This document shows positions 19,031-27,764 of a stretch of DNA of 64,000 bases, piece after piece. Position 1 is the stretch's first letter. Every line of letters begins with the position of its first letter. The stretch spans positions 186,001 to 250,000 of the forward strand of contig CAWIVH010000001.1 of NCBI GenBank assembly GCA_963839475.1. Direction: 5' to 3'. The stretch comes from CAWIVH01 sp963839475. Its GTDB lineage: Bacteria > Acidobacteriota > UBA6911. A program made the translations under genes and the position numbers. The notes beneath the pieces were generated by a model, which saw nothing but the letters and a program-made list of their open reading frames with translations, made no database searches and had not been told where the DNA came from.

Positions 19031-19606
19031 TTAATTTTTAACCCGCTTCAGTTCACGGGTCAGCCAGGCTTTGGCCAGTGCCCAGTCCCGTTTCACTGTC
19101 CGGGACGATACCCCCAGCACTTCTGCGGTTTCTTCTTCGCTCAACCCGCCAAAGAAACGCAATTCGACAACCTTCGCCTCGCGCGGATCGAATTCCGCCA
19201 GAGCTATAAGTGCATCGTCGATCGCAACCAGATCCGCTCCCTGCTGGGGTGAAGGCATCCTTTCGGCGTCGAATTCGACCTTCACAACGTTGCCACCGCG
19301 TTTCTGATAGCCGCGAGACCGGGCAAAATCGACCAGAATGCGCCTCATCAGGTTGGCGGAAATCGCGAAGAAATGAGTCCGGTCCTGCCATTCGATCTGG
19401 CTGGCATCGACTAGCCGCATATAAGCTTCATTCAGAAGTGCTGTGGTTTGAAGGGTATGCCCGACCTTTTCGCGCACCATGTAGCGATGCGCCAGCCGGT
19501 GAAGCTCGCCATGCACCAGCGGCACAAGCCGGTCCAGCGCGGAGGTTTCTCCCCGGCACCAGGCTTTTAAAAGCTGAGTGACATCCCCCGTAGTGTCTTT
19601 GCCCAG
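19031..19606 (-). CDS. ECF-type RNA polymerase sigma factor (TIGR02999-like)
   Basis: An extracytoplasmic-function sigma factor, about 191 residues if it starts at CTG. Region 2 is LLNEAYMRLVDAS to FARSRGYQKRG, region 4 is LSEEETAEVLGVSSRTVKRDW, the layout of the acidobacterial TIGR02999 group. The frame has no ATG, GTG or TTG covering the full N-terminus: the first is GTG at 19525, which would cut into VPLVHGELHRLAHRYM. Upstream in frame it reads TTGDVTQLLKAWCRGE, a normal N-terminus for this group. A CTG at 19606 is preceded by AAGGAG at six bases, so it may be the start. No anti-sigma gene lies beside it; such factors often pair with Ser/Thr kinases. Confidence 0.8.
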   Translation of the reverse strand: MGKDTTGDVTQLLKAWCRGETSALDRLVPLVHGELHRLAHRYMVREKVGHTLQTTALLNEAYMRLVDASQIEWQDRTHFFAISANLMRRILVDFARSRGYQKRGGNVVKVEFDAERMPSPQQGADLVAIDDALIALAEFDPREAKVVELRFFGGLSEEETAEVLGVSSRTVKRDWALAKAWLTRELKRVKN

Positions 19607-19810
19607 AAAAAGCTCCTTGATTCATTGTCCCGAGTTGCCGGCGTGGTTGGCACAGCCCCTCAGGATGCCTCAGGCAGGTTGAGGCGATATTAGCCCACAA
19701 ACCGCCTGGAATCCATTGCTTTGGGGGTCAATCGACGGCTTGATTTCAGTTCAGATTACTTTCCGGATTTGAAAAATCAAGGATCGAGCGAAAGGTGCCC
19801 GTTGGTTTTT

Positions 19811-21157
19811 CTATCGGGTTTCGAGGGTGAGGTGGATGCCGACAATGGCGTTCCACTGATCCACGGCAATTTCGCCCGGCGAGCCTGCCTTGGGGAATTG
19901 GCATTGCAGCTTTCCGAGCTGATCCCCTCCCCGGGTTCTCACGTCAAAAACGATGGTCGAGGGCGCGCGACCGCTTCCGCCGGAGGTTTCCAGGGAGAAC
20001 AGGATGTCTTCAGCCGGCGGCACATAAAGAAGACGCGCGGCGATCTGTGGCTTTCCGGGCTGCCATACACAGCTGTTCACTCCCTGCGGGGTCTCATTCG
20101 CAGGCAGCACAGATAGCTTTTGCCCGGAGAGCAACTGCGGCGATCCGATTTTGCCCGCCCAAGTCTGGCTGTTGAAGCGCAGACGGAAGTCTCCAATTCC
20201 CACTTCAGCCAGTTTTGAACCCGCAGCGGGTGCGTGCCAGGCCGTGCCTTCCCTGGGCCGGCTTGCCCGCGAAAGTGCAGGCCGGGGAACCTTAGCAGTG
20301 GACGGCTCGGGCTCAGGCGGTGCAACTGGTTCCGACGGATTTGCCGGAGGCTGGTTCCCTGTGCTGAACGAAAGACTGACGCTGGTTTGAGCTTCCGTCC
20401 CATCCGATAATATGAAAAACGCCGATGCCCCGAAGGACGGCTCATAGCTCCTCCCCCTGGCGGAGGCGCCACTCGGAATGGTCGACGTTCGGCAGATGAG
20501 GAACCGGTAGGTCACGTCCTGGGAGGAAACAGCTTTGCATTCCCAGCGGCTTGAAACATTCGAGGCATAGGCAGAATCCCGGTTGGGAGCGATAAAGCTG
20601 TAAAGATAGTTGGTTCCACGACGCTCGATTTGGAACAGATAGGGTAGATCGAAGGTGTAAGCCATGGTCCGGGGATTGAAAGATGCCGTGACCGGATCAT
20701 TCACATTGATATCCACTTGTTCGAATGGAATCGTGCCCTGATTGTAAGCCTCCATGCTGGATGCGATCGGAAACTCGGTTGAGATCTGGACAGAGCTCTG
20801 ATCAGTCCTGCATTCCCCTTTGAAGGTATATACAGATAAATCACCTCGCACTTCATCCAGGCTCTCCCGGCACCAATCCCCGAGTTTTCGGTCCTCATTG
20901 AAAAAAGCAACCGGCCGCCATTCCCCTTTCCTCCCCGCCAACTCCGAGCATTGGATCGGCTTGGCCTGCTGGAATACCCGCTGCAAATCATCGTTGCGGA
21001 ACCGGCCAAAAATTCCCTTCAGCTGTTCAAAAAACTTCGATCCGTACTCACTCTCGTCCTCTGCCAGCACGCGTCTTCGATTCTGCCCCGGGAGCGAAGA
21101 CGGCAGGAAAACAGCCGCAGTCATGAGCATGAGGTGCAAAAGTTTCCATGACTTCAT
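19811..21157 (-). CDS. Exported protein of unknown function
   Basis: A 448-residue protein with a signal peptide (KLLHLMLMTAAVFLPSSLPGQ). I start it at ATG 21157, seven bases after AAGGAG; a GTG two codons earlier is less likely. The first 270 residues carry several Cys (CSELAG, DWCRES, GECRTD, RWECKAV, LICRTS) and no recognised motif. A Pro-rich linker follows (PSEPVAPPEPEPS). The last 150 residues look like a beta-sandwich. I do not recognise the family. It appears to be a secreted, perhaps disulfide-bonded, envelope protein. It is not in an obvious operon. Confidence 0.55.
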   Translation of the reverse strand: MKSWKLLHLMLMTAAVFLPSSLPGQNRRRVLAEDESEYGSKFFEQLKGIFGRFRNDDLQRVFQQAKPIQCSELAGRKGEWRPVAFFNEDRKLGDWCRESLDEVRGDLSVYTFKGECRTDQSSVQISTEFPIASSMEAYNQGTIPFEQVDINVNDPVTASFNPRTMAYTFDLPYLFQIERRGTNYLYSFIAPNRDSAYASNVSSRWECKAVSSQDVTYRFLICRTSTIPSGASARGRSYEPSFGASAFFILSDGTEAQTSVSLSFSTGNQPPANPSEPVAPPEPEPSTAKVPRPALSRASRPREGTAWHAPAAGSKLAEVGIGDFRLRFNSQTWAGKIGSPQLLSGQKLSVLPANETPQGVNSCVWQPGKPQIAARLLYVPPAEDILFSLETSGGSGRAPSTIVFDVRTRGGDQLGKLQCQFPKAGSPGEIAVDQWNAIVGIHLTLETR

Positions 21158-21371
21158 TCTCACGCTCCTTCAATGGCGCGAAAATCTTCCGGGTTTCAAA
21201 ACCGACCCATCCTCTCCCGCCTTCAGGATCGAGGTCAGGCAAAGGATGGGACCCGAATCTATTATACAGAAAGATAGGAGGATGTCAGGCTGTTGCTGAA
21301 TTGGCGGGGCAAACTAGGACTCAGTCGTGAAAAATGCAGGCCGAAATCAAGGCGGGGCAATACGGTCCGGT

Positions 21372-21782
21372 TTACACCAAACCCTGAGTGTTCAGCGAAC
21401 CGGAAATTCCATCCCTGGGCACCAAAGGATGGGCTTGTCTCCAGCAGATTTCCTCATCGCTGACCATGATCTTTATCCTGAGTGCATCCAAACTCGCCAG
21501 GATTGGACGGGTGGATATGAACTCCCCGGGAGCCGTTTCCAGATCAGCGTCGAAGACTAAACATTCCGCTTTCAGGGACTCCTCGTACAGATCCAAAAAT
21601 CCCAGCCTGCTCATCTCTTCGCACAAGGACGCTATCGACGAAGCAATTCGATGAAGCATTTGCCGGTCTTTCGGCAGCACATGTACGAGGCAAACCGCCT
21701 TGCGAATAGCCGAAACCTGCCTCGCCCAATTGTCGAGATATTCCCTAATCATCTGGCTATCGAGTTGGGGAGCCATTTTCAT
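21372..21782 (-). CDS. Small helical protein of unknown function
   Basis: A 136-residue, mostly alpha-helical, cytoplasmic protein. Residues 40-110 (LHRIASSIASLCEEM, LYEESLKAECLVFD, ISTRPILASLDALRIKI) suggest a helical bundle like a histidine-phosphotransfer domain, but the conserved His is not convincing. AAAGG lies ten bases upstream of the ATG. I do not recognise a family; the gene is plausible rather than certain. Confidence 0.45.
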   Translation of the reverse strand: MKMAPQLDSQMIREYLDNWARQVSAIRKAVCLVHVLPKDRQMLHRIASSIASLCEEMSRLGFLDLYEESLKAECLVFDADLETAPGEFISTRPILASLDALRIKIMVSDEEICWRQAHPLVPRDGISGSLNTQGLV

Positions 21783-22211
21783 GGAATCCTTTCGTCGCGG
21801 CTATAAGCCCGGGTCCCTTGGCACGCGGGCTTGGAACTCTTGAAGAATCATCCGGCACTCCACGAGGCACCCTTTGCCGCATGAAGACCCCTGTACCATT
21901 CGCATGGATGCAAGGAGAGGGCCAACCCATGGGGTTGAAGATCCGATACCGTCTAAGTCTATTTATTTAAATAAATTCAGGAGGCTACAGGGGCGGAATC
22001 CGGGTCAGATCCCGGGGCACGGAATGGATTCCAACCGGGGAAATCAGGGAATTTTTGGATGGAAATATCAAAATCCATGGGAACGGTGCATGGATGTCCG
22101 GGCGGCTGAATCTGATGGAAACGAATAATGGACGGACAAAACCGACCTGCCGGCGATTTCAAAGCTGCCTCAAAAACCATGGATGGGATGGGCCTGGAAG
22201 GCGGCATGGCC
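21783..22211. other. Intergenic region with an AT-rich palindrome
   Basis: About 430 bases with no supported gene. It contains a perfect 16-base palindrome ATTTATTTAAATAAAT at 21961-21976 in otherwise GC-rich sequence. This may be a binding site or promoter spot. I see nothing else. Confidence 0.4.
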
Positions 22212-22658
22212 CTACATGTAACCGCGGCATCCCCGGCTGCCGCAAAAGCAGGGTTCGCGGAACTCCGCATCGAATTCATAGTCGAGCGTCAACTCCGTGC
22301 CGGGGGGAATATTGCGTCTGGCGACGATGAATGCCCGGTTTTTGCGGATCCGGACATAACAATTGGAGGTGCAGGAGTGATTGATGAAGCGCGCCGCGTT
22401 TCCATCCCGCGCCCCATCGATAAACAGCAAGTCGCTGACCTTCATGATATAGCTGCTCTGCCTGGGAGAAGCTGGATCGTTGCGCTCGACAGCCTCATCG
22501 CGACCGATGAGTTCCCCGGAGTATTCGATGATGACCTGGTGGCAGCGTATGTTGGTCGCGGCATAGCAGCCGGTGCCGTGGATCTGCGATTGCGCAACAC
22601 GGAGAGAGTCTTCACCCAGTGGTTGAGGAAAAGCTGAACGGCTACACGTCAACTTCAT
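22212..22658 (-). CDS. SET-domain protein (lysine methyltransferase-like)
   Basis: A 148-residue SET domain, alone. Recognisable motifs are GTGCYAATNI (SAM-binding loop), the ARFINHSCTSNC knot motif, and LTLDYEF (the catalytic Tyr region). It ends with CFCGSRGCRG, a post-SET-like Cys motif that in eukaryotic enzymes holds zinc with the NHSC cysteine. Such proteins use S-adenosylmethionine to methylate protein lysines; bacterial targets are little known. The likely start is at 22658 with a weak ribosome site. It follows the cytochrome cluster on the same strand, 139 bases after its last gene, but functional linkage is not shown. Confidence 0.8.
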   Translation of the reverse strand: MKLTCSRSAFPQPLGEDSLRVAQSQIHGTGCYAATNIRCHQVIIEYSGELIGRDEAVERNDPASPRQSSYIMKVSDLLFIDGARDGNAARFINHSCTSNCYVRIRKNRAFIVARRNIPPGTELTLDYEFDAEFREPCFCGSRGCRGYM

Positions 22659-22797
22659 GGAGCACCTGTCTGGAACGCCTTTGGATCGGAACAGCTTGTT
22701 GTTTGATCGTTATGTTAGCGGATAGCCGTTGATAAGTTCAAGATGCAGCATCACCGGAAAACTCAATTCAATGGCCTGAAAAATATAAGGATGTGGA

Positions 22798-24144
22798 TCA
22801 GACCCGGGTTTCGGCATACGCCTCCTGAGTCAGATCGCGATTGCCCAGCTTCACTCCGATTTTTTCCAGAAAGGCATTGGGCGGCGTTCCCCCGGCGAAA
22901 ATCCAGACATAATCATTCTGGATTTCCTCCAGCACGCCGTCGGTTTCCAGCACCACCGATTTGTCCCGGATTTCCACCGGCAAGGAATTGAAGACCACTT
23001 TGAGCCTTCCGGCATCGACGCACTCCAGTATCCGCCGTGAATTTCTTTCCTTGATGCGGCTGAAGCCCGACTTGCGATAGGAGATCGTAACCTCGTTTCC
23101 TTTCTGAAGAGCCAGTCCCATGGCGGCTTCCACTGCGCTGTCGCCCCCTCCAACCACCAGGATTCTGCACCCGGTGTAATGCTCCGCTTCGATAAGCGAG
23201 TACATGACTTTGGGAAGTTCTTCGCCGCGCACACCCAGTTTCCGAGGGGTGCCCCGCCGGCCCAGGGCCAGGATGACCATCCGAGCTTTGTATTCGCCCT
23301 GAAGCGTGGCGATTTTGTATATGCCGTCCTCGCCCCGTATTATTTCTTCGACCTTTTCCCCGGTCCTGACTTTGAAATCAGCTCTCCGGGCAATCTGTTT
23401 CCAAAGCTCCAGAAGGTTTTCTTTGGAGATTTCGAGCTTCTTGAAGCCGCCATAAAGAGGCAGCTCCACGGGGCTGGTCATAACCAGTTTCTGGCGCGGA
23501 TATTTGGCAACGGTTCCCCCGACCTCATCCTGCTCCAGGGTAACGTAGCTTAGCTTCTTTTCTATCGCCCGGAGCGAAGCGCTTATGCCGCCCGGACCGG
23601 CTCCGACGATGCAGACATCGACGATGCCGCCCTCCGGCGCCGACCGGTTATCCGCGGCCAGACGGGCTGCTATGGTGTCGATGCATTCTCTACCCTGATT
23701 GATGGCATTCTTGATCAGGGCCAGACCTCCCAGCTCCCCCACGATGAAGAGGTTGGGCAAGCTGGTTTCAAGCTCAGGAGTAAGGGAAGGCAAATCCGCA
23801 CTGACGGATGGCGCCGCCATGACCAGCTTGATGGCGCCAACCGGGCACGCATCGACGCAGAGGCCGTGCCCGATGCATTTATGCCCGTTGATGATGGCCG
23901 CCTTTCCGGCAACCAAACCCAAAACGTCTCCCTCCGGACAGACGTCGGCGCAAGCGCCGCAGCCGATGCAGTTCGAGGCATCGATCTGCGGATGCTGGGC
24001 CTTGGGGCCCTCGGAAAACAGCTTGCCCTTTTCCACAGCTCCGCGGACGAGGGCCTGCTTCCTTCTCCAATTCCAGATATACCAGAGCAGGGGAGGCGCC
24101 GTGACGCAGCAGAAAAGCAAAACGTTCAATAGCCCGTCATTCAT
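22798..24144 (-). CDS. Membrane-anchored ferredoxin/flavoprotein oxidoreductase
   Basis: A 448-residue fusion. A single membrane anchor (residues 5-25) leads to a two-cluster ferredoxin domain: C59xxCxxCxxxC69 is complete, the second reads C90xxHxxC96xxxC100, with a His for the second Cys. From residue 170 a thioredoxin-reductase-like flavoprotein follows: VGAGPGG binds FAD and VVGGGDSAVEAA binds NAD(P)H. There is no CxxC redox pair, so it should behave like a TrxR-type ferredoxin-NAD(P) reductase. I start it at ATG 24144, which begins the anchor; the longer frame overlaps the preceding gene. It is the last gene of the cytochrome operon and the natural electron entry from NAD(P)H. Confidence 0.8.
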   Translation of the reverse strand: MNDGLLNVLLFCCVTAPPLLWYIWNWRRKQALVRGAVEKGKLFSEGPKAQHPQIDASNCIGCGACADVCPEGDVLGLVAGKAAIINGHKCIGHGLCVDACPVGAIKLVMAAPSVSADLPSLTPELETSLPNLFIVGELGGLALIKNAINQGRECIDTIAARLAADNRSAPEGGIVDVCIVGAGPGGISASLRAIEKKLSYVTLEQDEVGGTVAKYPRQKLVMTSPVELPLYGGFKKLEISKENLLELWKQIARRADFKVRTGEKVEEIIRGEDGIYKIATLQGEYKARMVILALGRRGTPRKLGVRGEELPKVMYSLIEAEHYTGCRILVVGGGDSAVEAAMGLALQKGNEVTISYRKSGFSRIKERNSRRILECVDAGRLKVVFNSLPVEIRDKSVVLETDGVLEEIQNDYVWIFAGGTPPNAFLEKIGVKLGNRDLTQEAYAETRV

Positions 24145-24221
24145 CTCTATAAGGGTATAGGATGCGAAGGCGGAGATACCAATGAATATGTGACGATGGC
24201 CGCTGTTAGAACCCTGCGGGA

Positions 24222-25169
24222 TCAAAAATAGCCGAGAGCTAACACCACTCCGAGGTGGATCAGCACGAATATCGCAAACGAAAGGCTGAATGGCCTGTGG
24301 ATCACGTGCCACAAATGGAAAAGCCGTTCCGTCTTCGCCAGAAACACGGCGCGTTTCGCCAGGGATGCCTGCCGGGAAACGAGCACGATGGCTCCTTCAA
24401 GGCCTGCATGTTTGGTGGGCAGGATCCCTCCCAGCGATAAGATTTTTCCTTTGAAATTCTCCTTGCGCCTTCTGAGCGACCAGACTTTGAAGGGGCGCTC
24501 GAGATCCAGCGCAATCATAGCCAGGAGAGCCCGCCATACCGCCATATCCTGCACCACGTGCAATTCCGGAATGTGGAACAATCGCGCCACTTCGGCCGGA
24601 TCGAAGATGTCCTGCATCTGCAGGGCATTCTTGAATTGATCGAGAAGTTCCCGGGTCTCCTTGAATGTCAGGGTGACGGTATTCAGCGACCTGGGAATCT
24701 GGGCATAAAAATACCGACCTACCAGACCGCTGACAGCTAGGGCCATCATGGTCCAGAAAGCCATTCCGGCAAATCCCTGGATCTTGAACGCAGAATGAAA
24801 GCAGATGACGCATGGGGCAACCAGGCCGAGGAGCATGTGGAAATCGAGCCAGTGTTGCGTTTTCCCCTGGCGAGACAGCCATAGCCATCGCTTCCGCAAT
24901 GGATAGAGGTAGACCAGCATGAATAGGAAAAATCCCAGTATCCCCAGCTTCAACCCGACGGTGCCGCTGGGCTTAAGCTGGGCGTGCTTGGCGGAAAGGG
25001 GACGTTCCGCCGGCCCAAGGCTATAGTAATTCCATCCATAAAGAGCAATGGCTGCAAGCAATACCACGCATACGAAGACGCATAATCCCACGAGAAAACG
25101 ATGCCGCGTTTCGCCATTGACCACGATTTGAACCGGCCAGGGCCGGACCTGCGCTGTGTTCGTACTCAT
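24222..25169 (-). CDS. Histidine-rich membrane protein, cytochrome b-like
   Basis: A 315-residue integral membrane protein with about five or six helices. His residues fall in the helices and at their ends: DFHMLLGLVAPCVICFHS (two in one helix), HLWHVIHRPFS and FVLIHLGVV (three or four in the last). This spacing would let two helices hold b-haems, as in cytochrome b561/ferric reductase-like proteins. A soluble loop (residues 160-245) lies between. The start overlaps the preceding periplasmic gene by four bases (ATGA). In the operon it probably passes electrons from the flavoprotein to periplasmic haems. Haem binding is inferred. Confidence 0.65.
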   Translation of the reverse strand: MSTNTAQVRPWPVQIVVNGETRHRFLVGLCVFVCVVLLAAIALYGWNYYSLGPAERPLSAKHAQLKPSGTVGLKLGILGFFLFMLVYLYPLRKRWLWLSRQGKTQHWLDFHMLLGLVAPCVICFHSAFKIQGFAGMAFWTMMALAVSGLVGRYFYAQIPRSLNTVTLTFKETRELLDQFKNALQMQDIFDPAEVARLFHIPELHVVQDMAVWRALLAMIALDLERPFKVWSLRRRKENFKGKILSLGGILPTKHAGLEGAIVLVSRQASLAKRAVFLAKTERLFHLWHVIHRPFSLSFAIFVLIHLGVVLALGYF

Positions 25170-25930
25170 TTCGTTACCACACTCTCCGCGTTGACTGAAA
25201 AATGGCGATAATTCAGAAACCTGTGAATATTCCGCCAGTGTTGTTTGGCTGTCTCAACATCGATCGTGGCTTCGGAGGGAAGCCATTCCGCTTCGGTTCC
25301 GGTGGGGAAGATTTGGGGGGAGTAACGGACCACGGAGTTGAGCTTTTTCAGATTGAGATCATCCATGGGAGCCGCGAGGTGCGCCTCGATCCGTTCCACC
25401 ACCCAACTGCCCGGATGGATCCAGGCTGTCCCTTCAAGATCGAGCGGATAATCCTGACCGCGGAGCCTGATTGCCGCGGTGGAACGGGTACCGGGCAGGT
25501 GGCGAAAAGTGATCCGGATCATCCTCTTCCCGTCGACCACATCGTCCTCAAGCTTTTGATACTCGAAGCTCCCCTGATAATAAGGATGAAAAACCAACAG
25601 GAGGGTTGAGAAACCGCTGGTCATCAAAAGCGGCAGGTTGGACGACTTCCCGGCCTCCTTTTGTAGAATTCGAGACTCCTCTACGCTCAGTTCCTCGCCC
25701 TGCAGATTCATGAAGATCAGGTAGTCAAAGGTGGAGTCATGCCTGTACAAAGCCTTCCCCTCTTTTCCCAGTTTTTCCTGCTGTACCGTTTCCATGCAGT
25801 TAACCGCTGAGAACTGGCTCCAGAAACGATCGGCTGATTTCGCGGTCCGGGCAAGCGCAGTCTCGAGAGAAGGCGGGCTCGCCGACTCGGGACTGAGCAG
25901 GGCCAGCATCAAGATGATCATCGCGTTCAT
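25166..25930 (-). CDS. Periplasmic protein of unknown function in the cytochrome operon
   Basis: A 254-residue exported protein with a short signal peptide (NAMIILMLALLSPESA). The mature part is mostly beta-strand (MIRITFRHLPGTRSTAAI, LDLEGTAWIHPGSWVVERIEAHL). It resembles lipoprotein-carrier (LolA-like) beta-sheets by pattern only. It has no CxxCH. It is translationally coupled to the cytochrome b-like gene. The role in the electron-transfer cluster is unknown, perhaps assembly or a periplasmic link. Confidence 0.55.
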   Translation of the reverse strand: MNAMIILMLALLSPESASPPSLETALARTAKSADRFWSQFSAVNCMETVQQEKLGKEGKALYRHDSTFDYLIFMNLQGEELSVEESRILQKEAGKSSNLPLLMTSGFSTLLLVFHPYYQGSFEYQKLEDDVVDGKRMIRITFRHLPGTRSTAAIRLRGQDYPLDLEGTAWIHPGSWVVERIEAHLAAPMDDLNLKKLNSVVRYSPQIFPTGTEAEWLPSEATIDVETAKQHWRNIHRFLNYRHFSVNAESVVTK

Positions 25931-25998
25931 TTCAATTCCTCCCGTTCAGGCTCCATGGACATCACATCCCCAAGCTAAAGTAAAAAGGCGCGATAGGT

Positions 25999-27762
25999 TC
26001 AAAACCGATAGCCCAGGTTCAGAAACCACTGGTCATAGTTCTGAATCCTGCCCCGGTAAATCGTGAGCCCGCTGCCCAGGAAATAATGCCTGCCGACAAA
26101 CCAGTCAAAATTGCTGGTGATCCAGCGGGTCCGGCTTTCGTTTGTCAGCGGCGAAGTGAAATCCTGCTGGCCGGCCTGAAAATCGATCCTGAGGTTCTCC
26201 CCGAGTGCGCGGCTGAACATGACAGATTCGTAGGTGCCCCTTCCGAACGAGCTGTCGAATTTTGAATATCGGGCATCCGCCTTCAATCCTGTGCGCCATA
26301 TCTGCCCGAAGGTGATGCCATACATTTGGTTGAGCGAACTCCGTTCATCGCCGGTCCTGTGACTTTTTCCCAAGGTGGAGTAAACCCCGACATGATATGG
26401 CAGTTCCAGGCGGACTCCTCCGCTCAGGCCCTGGAAGAGGAGCTTGTCCACCAACCCGGTCGAAATCAGCCGCGTGTCAAAAGTCGGAACATCGCGGAAA
26501 TAGTTTTCGCTGACATCAAAGCTGATGATGCGGTGGGGCTGCAGCCTGACGGTCAGGTAATCCCGGCTCAAAGCTATTCCTCGATCGGGAGCGCTACTGT
26601 TGTGCAGCTGATCCACTTCCATATTGTGATAGACAGAAAGATAGCGTTTGTAAAAGATCCCGTTTTCGAAAAACGCAAACTGCCGGTCCGGGTGCCAGTT
26701 AATGCGGGAGAGGGCCAGCCCGAAGGTCGAGCTGTAGCGAAGCGATTCGAAACTTCCTCCTTCAAATGAGGCGAACCCTCCAGCTATCTGACGATGGGGA
26801 TCGTAGCTCCAGGCGGTAGGATCGGGAGCGGAACCGCCGAAAACGCCGACGGTCGTGTTTCTCCCGACTTTGCGCCCGACATAGCCTCCGTCAATTGTGC
26901 TGAGGCTGCTCGCATAGGGCAGGTAAAAGCGCCCAAAACCGGCGACCCATTTGGACCCCGGATTGTTGTAGGTCAGATTGAGGTGATAGGTGCGGTTTAC
27001 AAGGTCATTGAGTGTTGCCGGGCCGTCGCCGCCGGAACGGGAATTCAACCTCCCGCGATAATAGCCGCTCAGATTCCAATATGAGCCTCCGATGCGGGTC
27101 ATGTCGGCTCGCAGTACAATCCCAACCTGAGCGGATTTCACGCCCGGCGGCGGCTCCTGGATACTGCTGTAATCCACGCCGATGCGGCCTCTCGTTCGAT
27201 TGATTTCGGGCAGCTTGGGCCTCGGAATGTACTCGCGCACCTCTTCATCCATCGGGTCGCCTTCTGTAAAAGTGATGACCTGGGGATATTTGCGGGAATC
27301 CCTGGCGGACTTTTGCAGCTTCAGTTTTTCGATATCGGCAGCCGATAAAAATGCGGTGTCTCCAGCGCGAATTTCCAGATCGGAGTTAAGGATCTCGCCC
27401 GCAGATGATGTGGAGGCAACCGAAATTATCAGAATCTCCGCCATTCCCCTCATCGGTTTTCCCGATGCGTCCAGTCCTTCGCGCAGAACCGTCAGCCTTT
27501 GGCCCTCAGAGAGCCCGTCCTCCCGGCCGCCTTCGAGATAGACGGCGCCTGCGGTCACAAACTTGACTTTGAACTTGGTCGGGATGGCTCCATCTTCTTT
27601 GGCAGACGCCAGGCCTGCCCATATGAACAGCATCAGTAACACGGCACTGAACCGGGGGCGATTCCAGATACAAGTCGCTGCCCAGCGATTGCGGATGGAT
27701 TTTAAGGGCGCAACCCGACACATCTTTGCAGGAAGGCTGGAGCGCCCATGACTGAGGAACAT
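25999..27762 (-). CDS. Outer-membrane beta-barrel protein of the cytochrome operon
   Basis: A 587-residue exported protein. A long signal peptide (SAVLLMLFIWAGLASA) is followed by a FlgT-C-like periplasmic domain (VYLEGGREDGLSEGQRLTVLRE) and a linker. From about residue 230 it is an antiparallel beta-barrel with alternating residues (GGSYWNLSGYYRGRLNS, KWVAGFGRFYLPY), ending WFLNLGYRF, with the C-terminal Phe that directs porin assembly. The start is probably ATG 27762, two bases after the 76-haem stop; ATG 27723 is possible. Porin-cytochrome conduits such as Mtr use a barrel to thread a multihaem protein through the outer membrane, and this is the likely job here. It is not similar in sequence to MtrB as far as I can judge. 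Confidence 0.7.
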   Translation of the reverse strand: MFLSHGRSSLPAKMCRVAPLKSIRNRWAATCIWNRPRFSAVLLMLFIWAGLASAKEDGAIPTKFKVKFVTAGAVYLEGGREDGLSEGQRLTVLREGLDASGKPMRGMAEILIISVASTSSAGEILNSDLEIRAGDTAFLSAADIEKLKLQKSARDSRKYPQVITFTEGDPMDEEVREYIPRPKLPEINRTRGRIGVDYSSIQEPPPGVKSAQVGIVLRADMTRIGGSYWNLSGYYRGRLNSRSGGDGPATLNDLVNRTYHLNLTYNNPGSKWVAGFGRFYLPYASSLSTIDGGYVGRKVGRNTTVGVFGGSAPDPTAWSYDPHRQIAGGFASFEGGSFESLRYSSTFGLALSRINWHPDRQFAFFENGIFYKRYLSVYHNMEVDQLHNSSAPDRGIALSRDYLTVRLQPHRIISFDVSENYFRDVPTFDTRLISTGLVDKLLFQGLSGGVRLELPYHVGVYSTLGKSHRTGDERSSLNQMYGITFGQIWRTGLKADARYSKFDSSFGRGTYESVMFSRALGENLRIDFQAGQQDFTSPLTNESRTRWITSNFDWFVGRHYFLGSGLTIYRGRIQNYDQWFLNLGYRF

Positions 27763-27764
27763 AT

